Counted from the first letter of the stretch, positions 20,401 to 29,927 are shown. The stretch is DNA of 64,000 nt from Paulinella micropora (GCA_019918135.1 WBZZ01005895.1:1-64000), one strand, 5' to 3'. Numbers and translations are program-made. The notes: generated by a model from the letters alone, not told the origin.

Positions 20401-20544
20401 GCACCACCGCCACGAAGAGAGGGGCGGGCTCTGGAGGAGGTTTTGACCGACCGAGGTTCTGCCCCAGGCTGAACGCTCTCCGGAGGCCACGTGGGGCTGA
20501 CACCGACCCAAGGCCTTGACTGGCCTTCGCTGGTCCACGCCACC

Positions 20545-20771
20545 AGCCGGACGTGTCCTCCTCCCCTTCCCCCCAGATGGCACACCAGGTTATCGCAACC
20601 GGCCCCCTCCCCTGGCTGTACCGGACGTGCTTGGACCCCGAAGTAAGCAGCGGGCTCCCGCTACGAACGCACCCTGCCCCCGGCCTTACTGAACAGAACG
20701 TTTTTAAAACTCCGGGGCCCCTAACTCCGGCTGCCGGGCTACAGTCTGAGGGCTTGGCCTTTCCTTTTTAA
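20545..20771 (+). pseudogene. relic of the 3' end of orphan gene A
   Basis: Matches about 17,960-18,245 near the end of gene A: shared text includes TTTTTAAAACTCCGG, CTCCGGCTGCCGGGCTACAG and GGCTTGGCCTTTC-like sequence. It lies just past the 3' end of F-box-like gene 2, exactly as gene A lies past F-box-like gene 1, so it marks the second copy of the duplicated unit. Confidence 0.7.
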
Positions 20772-20803
20772 TGAAATAGAGAACTTGGTGGCTCAGAGTG
20801 CAA

Positions 20804-22126
20804 TCAGAGTGCAATCACGTGACTACCTTCGAAAGGGTTGCGGGCGGTGGCTACCCAGCCCTTAAACTTGCCCCCCCACTGACTCAGCACGAGTTCTTGG
20901 CTAAAGGCAAAGGCCAGCGGCGCCAGCCGAGGGCCTTCATACTCGAGCACGTCCCAGATCAGCTGCTGGTGCCAGGGCCGCGCGTTCCACTCGAGGTACT
21001 GCACCAACGCGGGCGCCCACACGAACGCGGCTTGCTCCACCACGGGGCGGGGGGCTCCGCCCACTTCCTGGTAGCTGCCGTCCGCCTGCCTCACGAGCTC
21101 GACGCCCTGGCGCGAGTACTGGCAGCCCTTGACGGCCCGCAGCACCGAACCGTCGCCCAGCGCGTGCGTCAGCGCCACGCCAACACCTACCTCGCTGCCG
21201 AGGCCCGTGACCGCACTCACCACTCCGTGGCCAATCAGAACGAGCTGCTGTGGCGACCACCACTGCAGCGGAGCGTGGAAGCGCCTCCGCGGGACGCGCA
21301 GCGGCCTAGGGACCCGCGGCGGCCTGGGGGGCGCGTGCTGGCCGGCCGGCCGCTGCCGGGCCGCGGTGGCGGAGCCCAGCGTGCCGCACGGCCACCGGAC
21401 CCTGAGCGACCTCCACTCGTGGTGCGCAGACAGGAAAGAGGGCGCGTTGGTCGCCAGTAGCTGTTGCGTCAGGAACAGGAGTTCTTCCGCGTCACGGTGC
21501 CTGGCCAGGTACCAGGCGACGGCCTCGCTGTGTACGTACACGGTAGTAGTCGCGCCGTCGGCCTCCTCGAAGCGCCCCTCGGCCACGTACAAACGCCGCT
21601 CTTCCCGGCGCAGCCGCTGCCCGTCCGGCAAGAGCCAGCCCGGGAACAGCGTCGGCACGCGGGCCACCTGCGCCGGGGCGAATAGCGCGGTCACGGCGCC
21701 CTCGGCCAGCAGCTCGTCGTTGCGCCCGGTAGCAAACACGGTGCTCACGCGGGCCGGTTCCCACCACCTGGGCTCGTCCATGGCGGCGAACAGGCGCTTG
21801 AGTAACACGAAGTTGTACAGCAGGGAGTCACGGTAGCAGCCCGGGAGGAATTGCATGGTGTGGTGCCAGCTCTTGTCCACGAGCGCGAGCGTCCCCACCA
21901 CCCGACGGTTGGCCAGCCTGGGCTCCGGCCTAGCCGGCGCGGCTAGGTGGACCGCGAACGCCAAGATGTGGCGCAGCAGGTCGGTGCCGAGGGCGCAGAA
22001 CCCAGTGCCGCCAGAGCGGCTAGCGGCGGCGGTCGGTGCGGTCGCGGCCGGTGCCTTGGCGCTTGGCGCAGCGTACGGGTGGAAGCGGCGGGGCTGGCGG
22101 CGGGAGTTGGTGGCCTTCTTCAGCAT
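20804..22126 (-). CDS. F-box-like protein, paralogue 2
   Basis: 440 residues from the ATG at 22,126; the frame runs on upstream through GC-rich repeats, which I reject as coding. Same architecture as paralogue 1: basic N-terminus (NSRRQPRRFHPYAAPSA), Ala-rich linker, F-box-like segment (LGTDLLRHILAFAVHL then LALVDKSWHHTMQFLPG), and the long shared C-terminal region ending ARNPFEGSHVIAL. The middle differs most (TAARQRPAGQHAPPRPPRVP), where this copy has a longer Pro/Arg linker. Two diverged but intact paralogues suggest both are used, perhaps on different targets. SKP1 at 12.8 kb is the obvious partner if the F-box call is right. Confidence 0.65.
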   Translation of the reverse strand: MLKKATNSRRQPRRFHPYAAPSAKAPAATAPTAAASRSGGTGFCALGTDLLRHILAFAVHLAAPARPEPRLANRRVVGTLALVDKSWHHTMQFLPGCYRDSLLYNFVLLKRLFAAMDEPRWWEPARVSTVFATGRNDELLAEGAVTALFAPAQVARVPTLFPGWLLPDGQRLRREERRLYVAEGRFEEADGATTTVYVHSEAVAWYLARHRDAEELLFLTQQLLATNAPSFLSAHHEWRSLRVRWPCGTLGSATAARQRPAGQHAPPRPPRVPRPLRVPRRRFHAPLQWWSPQQLVLIGHGVVSAVTGLGSEVGVGVALTHALGDGSVLRAVKGCQYSRQGVELVRQADGSYQEVGGAPRPVVEQAAFVWAPALVQYLEWNARPWHQQLIWDVLEYEGPRLAPLAFAFSQELVLSQWGGKFKGWVATARNPFEGSHVIAL

Positions 22127-22692
22127 AGCGGTGTTGGGGTACTTGGACTGGGGGCAGGGAGATCCTTTGTGCCAGAGCCACGGCGGTACGCAGCCGAGAG
22201 GGGGGCGCGCGCTCCCCGGCGTGCGCCGTCGCCGTGCGCCGCAACGGACGCGCGCGCCGACAGACACGGGCGGGGAGAGGGCGCGCCACACGCGTGGACG
22301 CGTGACCGCGCGCGCGTGGTCATGCTGGGAGGGGGGCGACGCGGCGCGCGCCGTCAGGGAGGGTGCGCCCCCCACACACGGCCACGTGAGCACGCGCGCG
22401 TGGTCAAGCGGACGAGGAAGGGGGCGGCGTCGTGGGGGGGGCGCACAGGGCACGTGACCGGGCGCGGGAGAGGAGAGCCTGCCCCCCCCGGCCCGGGCAC
22501 GTGACCGGGCGCGGGAGAGGAGAGCCTGCCCCCCCCCCGGCCCGGGCACGTGACCGGGCGCGGGAGAGGAGAGCATCCCCCCGGCCCGGCCGCTTCCTTC
22601 CGCCCCCCTCTCCCCCCTGCCACGATTCCCCACTGCACTGCTCCCGTGGCGCGGGAGTGACAGTACTAGGCCAAAGCGTTGCGCGCGGGTTC
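22127..22692. other. divergent promoter region with GC repeats
   Basis: Separates F-box-like gene 2 (minus) and orphan gene B (plus). It is GCGC-rich and contains the 48-bp tandem repeat listed separately. Likely shared regulatory DNA. Confidence 0.5.
22448..22590. repeat. three tandem copies of a 47-49-bp unit
   Basis: Each copy begins GGGCACGTGACCGGGCGCG and contains GAGAGGAGAGCCTG followed by a C run of varying length. CACGTG is an E-box-type palindrome, present three times, so these may be binding sites in the divergent promoter. Confidence 0.85.
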
Positions 22693-24348
22693 ATGGCGGA
22701 GCAAGGGCCCCCCAAGCGGCTCAAGGCCGCGACAGATTATCCCCTGCGACACGACCCCGGCGCTCGCTGTGCACTGTGCTTTGATTGCCCAGCTACGCAG
22801 TGGGAGGCTCAAGCCTTGTGCGAAAAGAGTACAGATGACCTGTCCACCAGGGGCTTTACCGCTGCCCAGCTCCCTCGCAGGAATACTCTGTACCTCTATG
22901 CGCTGCCACCAGACGCCAAGCTCGAGGACTCCGCAGACTACCCACACCTGGACCCCCTTGATCAAGTGCTGCGTTCGGCTCGGGACAGGCTGCAGGTGGT
23001 GATTGTCGCAACCGGCACAGCTGAAGCTGGCCCTTTGGCCGAACAGGCTGCCAAGCGGCTGTGGATATTCGTCAAGCTGTTAATGTGCCGGAGGAATGCC
23101 AAGGGCTTTCCCTTGGGCGCCTACGAGCTGCTCAGCTCCCTGATCACGCGGCTCTGCCATAGCTCCCAAGGGCACAGCTCCCCAGGCCACAGTTCCCCGG
23201 CCCCTAGCTCCGCCAGCTTTGCGATAGCGCACGTCGGTCAACCTCTAAAGGACCGCTCCCGGGGCGGCAGCTCCTCTTTAGAAAGCTGGCTCGAAAAAAC
23301 GCTGTGGTGGGAGCTCGCGTCTGACTTCAAGGGCATCGAAGTCAAAAGCCTAGACGCACAGCGTCTTTTCGACGCCACGCGGGTCCTGTGGTGGTGGGGC
23401 AGACAGAAGCTGGACGAGGGCTACGTAGCGCACACGTTATCACGGGTGCGACGACAAGGCAAACGCGGGCTTGCTCCCGTCGACGTGTCGCTGGAGGTAC
23501 ACGAGCCGGACGCGACGGGGCCCCGGAACAGAGATAAATGGGAGATTTACTATAAAACTTTGCTCGAGAATGTCCGCGCCTTCAAACCAGCGCGCCGCTT
23601 CCAGGTACGGTCTATACGGGTAAAAGAGGGGGATGGGTGTGCGGACGTTGAGGACGACTGGGGCGAGGTACTGCGGACATTATTGCAGCAGTATCCCTAT
23701 GCTGACAGTCTCGAGGCCGATGGGTGCCTGATAGAGGGGGCGGTAGATGTCAGCTACCCTAGACAGAGCGCCTGTTCTAGGCTATGCCTGCGGTTGTGGA
23801 ACATGAAGGAGCTGAAGATACGTTGGGGAACGCCATTGACCGTCCCGAGGGCGCGGACCGTGGAAATTTCCGTACCTTATCATCTAGAAAAGGTTATACT
23901 CCTTCCGGATGCCACGCTTCCTGTCACTGACCAAGAGCTTCGACTGACTTTGGATTGCCAACGCGACGGGCCGGAGGAGGGCGAGAGTCCTCCCATCACG
24001 GATGCTAAGAGGGGGCTCATGGTTATTCACGGCGGCTACCAGAACGGGCCACTGCCCCACGTGGTGATTACCCTACGTTCTACGAACGCGCACGGAGACG
24101 AGCCTCTGTTTCTGCAGTTGGAGAAGTTTAGGGCCAAGTCTGTCTGCCTCCAAGGCACAGACAGCGACCTCGCCGAAGCAGCACAAGTCCGGAAGTTTCG
24201 GCGCGTCAGACTCCGCCTAGTGGATATGCAAGGCGTGACAATTATCAAGGCTCGGCACCTGCGCCTGGATCCGGCGGACTTAGCAGCCTACGACGCAATG
24301 AGGCTAGCGGTAAACTTGGACAACTGTGTGGTAGAACGCGGCGGGTAA
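22693..24348 (+). CDS. orphan protein B
   Basis: 551 residues from the ATG at 22,693 (MAEQGPPKRLKAATDYPLR). An early cluster CALCFDCPATQ may bind zinc. A His/Ser/Pro-rich linker (SSQGHSSPGHSSPAPSS) near residue 165 divides an N-terminal domain from a long C-terminal region made of short strand-rich repeats with leucines at regular spacing (LRLWNMKELKI, VEISVPYHLEKVILLPD, FRRVRLRLVDMQGVTI), reminiscent of a leucine-rich-repeat solenoid. The gene at the right edge (62,062) shows a similar rhythm. No family is recognised. A decayed copy of its middle lies at 20,160-20,400. ATTAAA lies about 195 bases after the stop. Confidence 0.75.
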   Translation: MAEQGPPKRLKAATDYPLRHDPGARCALCFDCPATQWEAQALCEKSTDDLSTRGFTAAQLPRRNTLYLYALPPDAKLEDSADYPHLDPLDQVLRSARDRLQVVIVATGTAEAGPLAEQAAKRLWIFVKLLMCRRNAKGFPLGAYELLSSLITRLCHSSQGHSSPGHSSPAPSSASFAIAHVGQPLKDRSRGGSSSLESWLEKTLWWELASDFKGIEVKSLDAQRLFDATRVLWWWGRQKLDEGYVAHTLSRVRRQGKRGLAPVDVSLEVHEPDATGPRNRDKWEIYYKTLLENVRAFKPARRFQVRSIRVKEGDGCADVEDDWGEVLRTLLQQYPYADSLEADGCLIEGAVDVSYPRQSACSRLCLRLWNMKELKIRWGTPLTVPRARTVEISVPYHLEKVILLPDATLPVTDQELRLTLDCQRDGPEEGESPPITDAKRGLMVIHGGYQNGPLPHVVITLRSTNAHGDEPLFLQLEKFRAKSVCLQGTDSDLAEAAQVRKFRRVRLRLVDMQGVTIIKARHLRLDPADLAAYDAMRLAVNLDNCVVERGG

Positions 24349-24830
24349 GAGGGCTGGAAGGGGAAGGGGAGGACGGGCAGAGTGTGCTTTCTCTGCTACG
24401 CCACGGGGGGGGGGGCGGCCGGCGGCGGAGAAAGAGCCGCGGGGGCTGAGACTAGCACCCAGCAGGCGTTTTTTCCAGCACTCCTCCTCCGTGGTGCCTA
24501 GCCAGCGAGCGAGAGAATGGGAGTACCGGCGTAAGCAAACCTGATTAAAAAAAAGCCAGGACGCTACACAAGCTGGGGCCCGGCTCCGGGAAGGCCCCCC
24601 CCCCTTCTGTCCGGGCCTGCGGGCTCGCGCAAGCTTTTTTACCGGGGGGCCGTCCGTCCCTTTGCTGCCGGCCGGAGAATTCGGGCAGGCCGCCGCTGCT
24701 GCGCCGAGCGGCCCGGAGCTAGGGTGCACAACTTGGTGGTTTTTATTGAAAAGACTGAATCCTGAATCAGAGTAGTCCTCCCTAACGCGGGCCCGGCTTG
24801 CTCCCTGTCATTGTGCGCGGGACTGCTGGC
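24349..24830. other. spacer between convergent genes
   Basis: G/C homopolymers and pyrimidine tracts; a minus-strand open frame here (24,304-24,729) is low-complexity Pro/Ser/Arg text that overlaps gene B and is rejected. It carries 3' signals for both neighbours. Confidence 0.5.
24742..24747 (-). terminator. AATAAA for the 24,831 gene
   Basis: TTTATT on the plus strand, about 85 bases beyond the minus-strand stop. Confidence 0.6.
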
Positions 24831-26084
24831 TCAGCCGCGGGGGTGGCCGGCGGCTGCGCCGAGCGGGCCGTGCAGGCGGAACAGCCAGAAACACATGGTG
24901 TCCGACGGCCGGTAGTCGAGCAGCGACGCCCGCCAGCCCGCCCCCCTCAGCAGGGCACCGAGCTCGGTGCTGTAGACCGCGCGCGTCAGCTCCAGCTCAC
25001 CAGCGTAGCCGGTCAGCCACTCCAGCGCGCCGCGCCCGCCAAAGAACGTCAGCGCTAGCAACGAGCCCGGCCGGGGGTCCAGGTGGGCTAGCAGCCGGCG
25101 GATGGCGCGTGTGTTGCCGTGCAGCATGTTGCAAAAGTCCAGGTACGCTACGTCCCAGCCGGCGGCCGGCGGCCCTGACTGCAGCAGCGCCTCCAGGGAG
25201 CGGCGGTGGACGCGGACGCCTGGCAGAGCCAACCGCTCGAGCTCGTCGCACGTCTGCGGACAGAAGTTGGGGACGTCGGCCGACAGCGCCACGCCCAGCT
25301 CCTGCGCCACCTGCCCCAGCGCCCGGCAGCTCGCTCCCTCGGCCGCATCGAGCACTAGCGCCCGCAACGTCTGCCCCCGTACCCGCACCAACTCGCGCGC
25401 GTGGTGGGCCAGGCTGGCGTTGCAGGCCTCCTTGAAACTAGGGTCTCGGTCCCCGCTGAACGACTCTGGCCGATCCCGGGCCTGGGCGGCCGGCGCGGCC
25501 CCTTCCAGCCGCTCGGCCGCCTGGCGTAGCTCGGCGTCCAGTAGCGGGACCGGCACGTACTCGCTCTTGCCCTTGTATTTGCCGGGCCCACGGTACACGA
25601 CTTCGGCGTACAGCACACCCTCTAGCAGCCTGGCGCGGTGGCCCACTCGGTACTCGCCGGCGTGGTACCGCACGGCCCGGAGCCTGCCCTCCAGCACCGC
25701 GCGGGAGATGAGGGGCGTGCCGTTGATGACTTCCCAGCCCAGGAACCAGGCGGCGTCGCTGTCGCTGTGCAGCCGCTCGTCGGCCCAGGTGACGCACAAC
25801 CCCTCGGCGCGGCCCCCGAGCCGGGCCTGCTCTTCGGCCTCCGCCTCGGACGCGTACCACGTGGGCTTGTACGATATTACCAGCGGCGGGCCCGCGCCGC
25901 CGGGCCGAGGATCGCCTCCGTCGCGTAGGTCCTGCAGCTCTGACCCGTGGGCCCAGGCGCCCGCGGGGCGGAGCCTCCTGTTCTTGCGCGGTGGCTGGCG
26001 TTTGCGCCCGTGGGCCGCCGCGGCGCGAGGACGCTTGGCGGTGGCCGCCGCCGGGACGCTGTTGGTCGGTGGGCTAGCTTGCAT
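24831..26084 (-). CDS. methyltransferase-like protein
   Basis: 417 residues from the ATG at 26,084; upstream frame is GC-rich leader. A basic nuclear-signal-like N-terminus (GRKRQPPRKNRRLRPAG) leads to a region with YRVGHRARLLEGVLYAEVVY and KYKGKSEYVPVPL, which looks like a small barrel of the Tudor or chromo-barrel sort. Then comes a Rossmann-like pattern: ALVLDAAEGASCRALGQVA, LSADVPN, VRVHRRSLEALLQ, WDVAYLDFCNML and PGSLLALTFFGGRG, in the strand order of class I SAM methyltransferases, although motif I lacks the usual GxGxG. Target and activity are unknown. The call rests on fold-like spacing, so it is moderate. A divergent GTPase gene lies upstream. Confidence 0.45.
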   Translation of the reverse strand: MQASPPTNSVPAAATAKRPRAAAAHGRKRQPPRKNRRLRPAGAWAHGSELQDLRDGGDPRPGGAGPPLVISYKPTWYASEAEAEEQARLGGRAEGLCVTWADERLHSDSDAAWFLGWEVINGTPLISRAVLEGRLRAVRYHAGEYRVGHRARLLEGVLYAEVVYRGPGKYKGKSEYVPVPLLDAELRQAAERLEGAAPAAQARDRPESFSGDRDPSFKEACNASLAHHARELVRVRGQTLRALVLDAAEGASCRALGQVAQELGVALSADVPNFCPQTCDELERLALPGVRVHRRSLEALLQSGPPAAGWDVAYLDFCNMLHGNTRAIRRLLAHLDPRPGSLLALTFFGGRGALEWLTGYAGELELTRAVYSTELGALLRGAGWRASLLDYRPSDTMCFWLFRLHGPLGAAAGHPRG

Positions 26085-26696
26085 GTCTGTTGAGCGCGGT
26101 GGGTGAGGACGAATTGTGAGTGGGGGTAAGCGTGCCAACCACCTCGCCCTCGCACGGCCTGGCGCACGCCCGGGGTCACGGGCGGCCTGGCACACTCTCC
26201 CCCCCCCCCCCCGTACACACACAGGCGCGCCAGCCCGCGGGGGTGGCTCGGCGTGCGCCTGGGGGCGCGTCCACCCGAGAGCGAGACAGCCACGGGAGCG
26301 ACAGCACGGTGGGCTGCGCCGGCCGGTGGCCGGCGGCCGGCAGGGGGGGGCCGCCGCCTCCCTCCCCCCCACACGCACGCCAGCCCGTGCGCGTGGAAGG
26401 GGGGGGCCTGGCGCGCGCCGGCCGGCGCGTCCACCGGCGGGAGAGAGAAGGACCTGGCGCGCGGGCCCGCCGCCTCTCCCCCCCCCCGCCACGCACCCTC
26501 GCCCCCCGCCACGCGGCTCCCCCCCCCCCGGGCGCCCCCTCCCCCCGGGCGCCCCCTCCCACCGCCTTCCTCTTCCCCCCGCCGGCCCCTCACCGCGGGA
26601 AGGCGAGCCACGGGGGGCCTGCTCCTAGCTTCTCCCTCGTGTGCGCCGGTGCACGCCCGCTCACTATTCCGAGCGGGTAAGCCCAGGTTGTGCGCC
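26085..26696. other. GC-rich divergent leader
   Basis: Poly-C tracts and GCGC runs, open in several frames by composition only. It holds the promoters of the methyltransferase-like gene (minus) and the GTPase gene (plus). Confidence 0.5.
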
Positions 26697-27355
26697 ATGA
26701 GCAGCGACGGCAGCGGTAGCGTGGCCCAGGCCACCGCCCCCCCGGCGTATACGCACGTCAAGCTGCTGGTAGTGGGCGATTCCGGGACCGGTAAAACGAG
26801 CCTGCTGCAGCGCCTGGCCAGGGACCTGGCCCCCCCGAAAGCATGTGTACGCCGACCCTCGGGGTAGACTTTGTCTTGTTGGATGTGGTGCGCCACGGCA
26901 GGCCTGTCAAGCTGTGGTGTTGGGACATGGCGGGACAGGATCGCTACTACACCATGGTGAACCAGTACTGGCAGAACACCGACGTGGCTTTGCTGTGCTA
27001 CGACATGAGCAAGCCGGGCGCCCTCAAATCGTTGTTTGCTAACTGGGTGCAGCCGGCCAAGGGCAAACTGCCCCCGCACTGCCAAATCGTACTTGTGGGC
27101 TGCAAGCAAGATAAGATTCATGCCCACCACGCCGACGAGGTGCAACAACAGGCAGAAGCCGTCTTGGCCACCTTTGGCCAGCGGGCGCTCTGGACCAGCG
27201 CGCGCCAAGACCCCCAGAGCAAGTTGCTAGGCATGTTGTATCCCTACGTGGACCGGGAGCTGGGGCGGCCGCGTCCCGCCGACCCCGGCGAGACCATTGA
27301 CCTAGCCAGCCCGGCGGGCGAGGGCGCCGCCCGCCAGAGCTGCTGTCAGCAGTAG
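26697..27355 (+). CDS. Rab-like small GTPase (broken about once)
   Basis: The ATG at 26,697 opens a short Ser/Gly/Ala-rich head, then P-loop GDSGTGKTSLLQR, the switch I end TLGVDF, the G3 motif WDMAGQDRY (cellular WDTAGQERY), a G4-like GCKQDK and a G5-like TSAR, ending in CCQQ, close to the Cys-rich prenylated tail of Rab proteins. Length about 215 residues, as usual for Rabs. Small GTPases of this group control vesicle traffic, and Rab homologues are known in giant viruses. It is not in one continuous frame, so it has decayed or carries a base-calling error. The G4 motif has Lys-Gln-Asp-Lys in place of Asn-Lys-x-Asp, which may weaken guanine specificity. ATTAAA follows at 27,450. Confidence 0.85.
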
Positions 27356-27722
27356 ACGCGCCTGCCGGCGGCAGCAGCCACGATTGTCCCGCCTGGGGAG
27401 CCCGGCCGCGGCCAGCGCGCGGGGAGGGGCTCCCCTGGTTCCTGTCCTGATTAAAGAGCCATGATTCGACGGCGTTTTTTCTTGGGTCCTTCGCCAGGGC
27501 CCAGAGAGTAGACGAGAGGCACTGCGAGGGGCCAGCTGGAGCGGGGAGAGGGGGAAGGTGTACCCCCTGGCTCGCTCTCCTACCCCTGGCTCGCTCTCCG
27601 TTCCTTCCCCTCTCCCTCCCCGGGCCGGCGCGGCCCCGGCGCGGGCCCCGGCGCGGGCGCCCGGGCCGCCGCTCCAATATCCTCCAACACTGGGCAAGAC
27701 TACGCCCGCACAAGAAGAAGAG
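27356..27722. other. spacer, promoter region of adhesin 1
   Basis: Ends the GTPase gene and leads the adhesin gene. A GC-rich CT tract with GCTCGCTCTCC repeated twice near 27,570-27,600. No other gene was seen. Confidence 0.4.
27450..27455 (+). terminator. ATTAAA behind the GTPase gene
   Basis: A common variant of AATAAA, 95 bases past the stop. Confidence 0.45.
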
Positions 27723-29927
27723 ATGCACTTCGGCCCCGCCCGCCAGCCGTGGCGCCCGTGGCCCCTCCTCTTGCTGTGCGGGTGGCTGCGGGCCGCCGGC
27801 GCCGGGTGCCCGTACCCCCTGCAGTGCCCGACCCAAGAGGAGGCGTGCCCCTCGGTCGTGTGCCCCGGCGGCGTCACGATCCTCGAGCTGACGACGGCGG
27901 CCCCGCAGGACACGTTCGTGTGGCCCCTGTGGCCGCCCGCCGCCCCGACTGCGCGCCGCCGTCGGCAGGCGCAGGCCACCGTCCCGACGTCGTTCACGGT
28001 CGACTGGGGGGACGGCTCCAGCCCCACGCCGTGCCTGGACGCCGGCGCCGCGCCGTGCGCGCACACGTACGCCGCCCCCGGCACGTACACGGTGACGGCG
28101 GACCCCGGTGGGCGCTACCCTCTGCGCGGCTGGGCGCTGACGCCGGCCTGGCACGCCGCGGCGCCCGCCGGCCTGCGGCTGCGCGCCGTGAGGCGGTGGG
28201 GGGAGCTGCGCTTCCACGAGACGAGCGGCTACCACCTGTACGCGGCGCCCGGGCTCACGTACGTGCCGCCGCTCAATTCGCTGGCGGACACGGGGCTCGT
28301 GCAGAGCTGGGACTACAGCTTCGCTCGCCTGACCACTCCGTTGCCGGATCTGAGCTACGGGCTCAACGTGTCGGGCGCCGAGTCGGCGGTCGGTATGTTC
28401 GAGAATTCCACCGGCCTGCGCGGCCTGGGCGGCACACAAGACTGGGACACGCGCAGGCTGCGCAAAGCCAGCCGCGCGTTCGCGGGCCTGCCGACGTTGA
28501 CCGAGCTCGACCTGTCGCGCTGGGACACCGCCCGGCTCGAGGACGTGAGCGAACTGTTCGCGGGCGGCGTGGCGCTCGCGTGGACGGGGGTCGGCGGCTG
28601 GACGTCGCTGCCGAGCCTGTCACGCTTCGACGGACTGTTCCGGGGCCTGGGCAGCGACTTCCGGGAAGCGCTCGCCGGCTGGTCGACGCCGGCGCTCGCA
28701 CCGGGCTCCGTTGACTGCACGCGGCTGGTGCCGTACACGGCGCTCGGCCAAGCACACTGGCCCGCCGCATGCTCGCGCTCGCTCTTCCTGGCTCTCGTGC
28801 GCACGAGCTACCCTAACGCAGTCGCCACCCTAGCGCTGTCGCCCACGGCCGGCCCGGGCCAGAGCGGCACGTACGGCGTGGACTGGGGGGACGGTTCCAC
28901 GCCCGGCGCTTGTAACCACACTAACGGTGCGACGTGCAACCACACGTACGCGGGCGCAGGCGACTACTGGTTGCGCCTGAGCGGCCGCTTGGACGGGCTG
29001 TGGTACGTGACCGGCGCGCAGGTCGTGGAAGTGGTCGTGTGGGGCGACGTGCAGCTGTACCACCCCGTCGGCAGCACGACGCCTCTCTTCGCTTCCCCCA
29101 GCACCACCGCGCCGGGCGCGCTGCGCTACCTGGCGCCGACTGTCGGCTCGCGCGCGCTGCGGGGCGTCGCGCCCGAGTACCTGCTGTACCAAATGAGTGA
29201 GTTCGTGGGCGACGCGCGCGACTGGGACTGGTCGTGGCTCACGCCCGCCACGCACCCCAACGGCTTCCTCGCCCTGTTTCGGGGCTGCACCAAGTTCAAC
29301 CAGGACCTCGGCGGCTGGAACACGAGCGGCATCGCTAGCCTCGAAAGCACCTTCTGGGGCGCGTCTGCCTTCAATGGCAGCATCGAGAGCTGGGACACAA
29401 GCCAGGTCACCAGCCTGGCTTTCACGTTCTCGCTTGCCAGCGCTTTCAATCGATCGCTCGGTGCCTGGAACGTGGGCAGAGTCACGACCCTGCGGGAGGC
29501 TTTCAGGCTTGCGTCTGCCTTCAACCAGCCGCTGGGCGCGTGGAACACTTCGTCCGTCACAGATATGAAAAGCGTTTTCGCGGGCGCCCGAGCTTTCAAC
29601 CAAAACATCGACGGCTGGAATACTACGAGGGTGTCGGACATGACAGGTGCCTTTGCCTGCCTGGACTACACGTGCGCCTTCAACCAGCCCCTGGGCGCCT
29701 GGGACGTGTCGGCCGCCGCGGCAGCAGGTGGGGTGTACTACATGTTTAAGGGCAACTGCGTCTTTGATCAGAACCTCACTGGCTGGAACCTGTCGCCGGG
29801 AGGTGCAAGCATATGCACCGCGATGTTCCAGTGGAATGGCATCTATTTAGCAGGCAGCGGTATCCAGCGGAGCAACCTGCCAGCCCTCTGCAACAGGTCC
29901 TACGTTCGCGGGTGTGGTAAAGTCTAG
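27723..29927 (+). CDS. secreted adhesin-like protein 1 (PKD plus BspA/DUF285 repeats)
   Basis: 734 residues from the ATG at 27,723. A signal peptide (WPLLLLCGWLRAAGAG) is followed by a Cys-rich head. Two PKD-like domains are marked by FTVDWGDGSS with HTYAAPGTYTVTAD (about residues 92-130) and YGVDWGDGST with CNHTYAGAGDYWLRL (about 383-425). Each is followed by a strand-rich linker and a block of BspA-type (DUF285) repeats; the second block, about residues 490-710, has at least six units of the form F-x-FNQ-L-GWNTS-V-M. So the protein is an internal duplication of PKD plus repeat. DUF285 proteins sit on cell surfaces of mycoplasmas and many protists. There is no C-terminal membrane helix; it ends NRSYVRGCGKV. 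First member of a tandem family. Confidence 0.85.
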   Translation: MHFGPARQPWRPWPLLLLCGWLRAAGAGCPYPLQCPTQEEACPSVVCPGGVTILELTTAAPQDTFVWPLWPPAAPTARRRRQAQATVPTSFTVDWGDGSSPTPCLDAGAAPCAHTYAAPGTYTVTADPGGRYPLRGWALTPAWHAAAPAGLRLRAVRRWGELRFHETSGYHLYAAPGLTYVPPLNSLADTGLVQSWDYSFARLTTPLPDLSYGLNVSGAESAVGMFENSTGLRGLGGTQDWDTRRLRKASRAFAGLPTLTELDLSRWDTARLEDVSELFAGGVALAWTGVGGWTSLPSLSRFDGLFRGLGSDFREALAGWSTPALAPGSVDCTRLVPYTALGQAHWPAACSRSLFLALVRTSYPNAVATLALSPTAGPGQSGTYGVDWGDGSTPGACNHTNGATCNHTYAGAGDYWLRLSGRLDGLWYVTGAQVVEVVVWGDVQLYHPVGSTTPLFASPSTTAPGALRYLAPTVGSRALRGVAPEYLLYQMSEFVGDARDWDWSWLTPATHPNGFLALFRGCTKFNQDLGGWNTSGIASLESTFWGASAFNGSIESWDTSQVTSLAFTFSLASAFNRSLGAWNVGRVTTLREAFRLASAFNQPLGAWNTSSVTDMKSVFAGARAFNQNIDGWNTTRVSDMTGAFACLDYTCAFNQPLGAWDVSAAAAAGGVYYMFKGNCVFDQNLTGWNLSPGGASICTAMFQWNGIYLAGSGIQRSNLPALCNRSYVRGCGKV

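Noticed and set aside
24304-24729. Minus-strand frame of 141 codons
   Set aside because: It overlaps the end of gene B and is low-complexity Pro/Ser/Arg text over homopolymers.
26120-26680. Long plus-strand Pro/Arg-rich frames before the GTPase
   Set aside because: They arise from C-rich leader DNA and have no protein-like text; the GTPase start is the ATG at 26,697.
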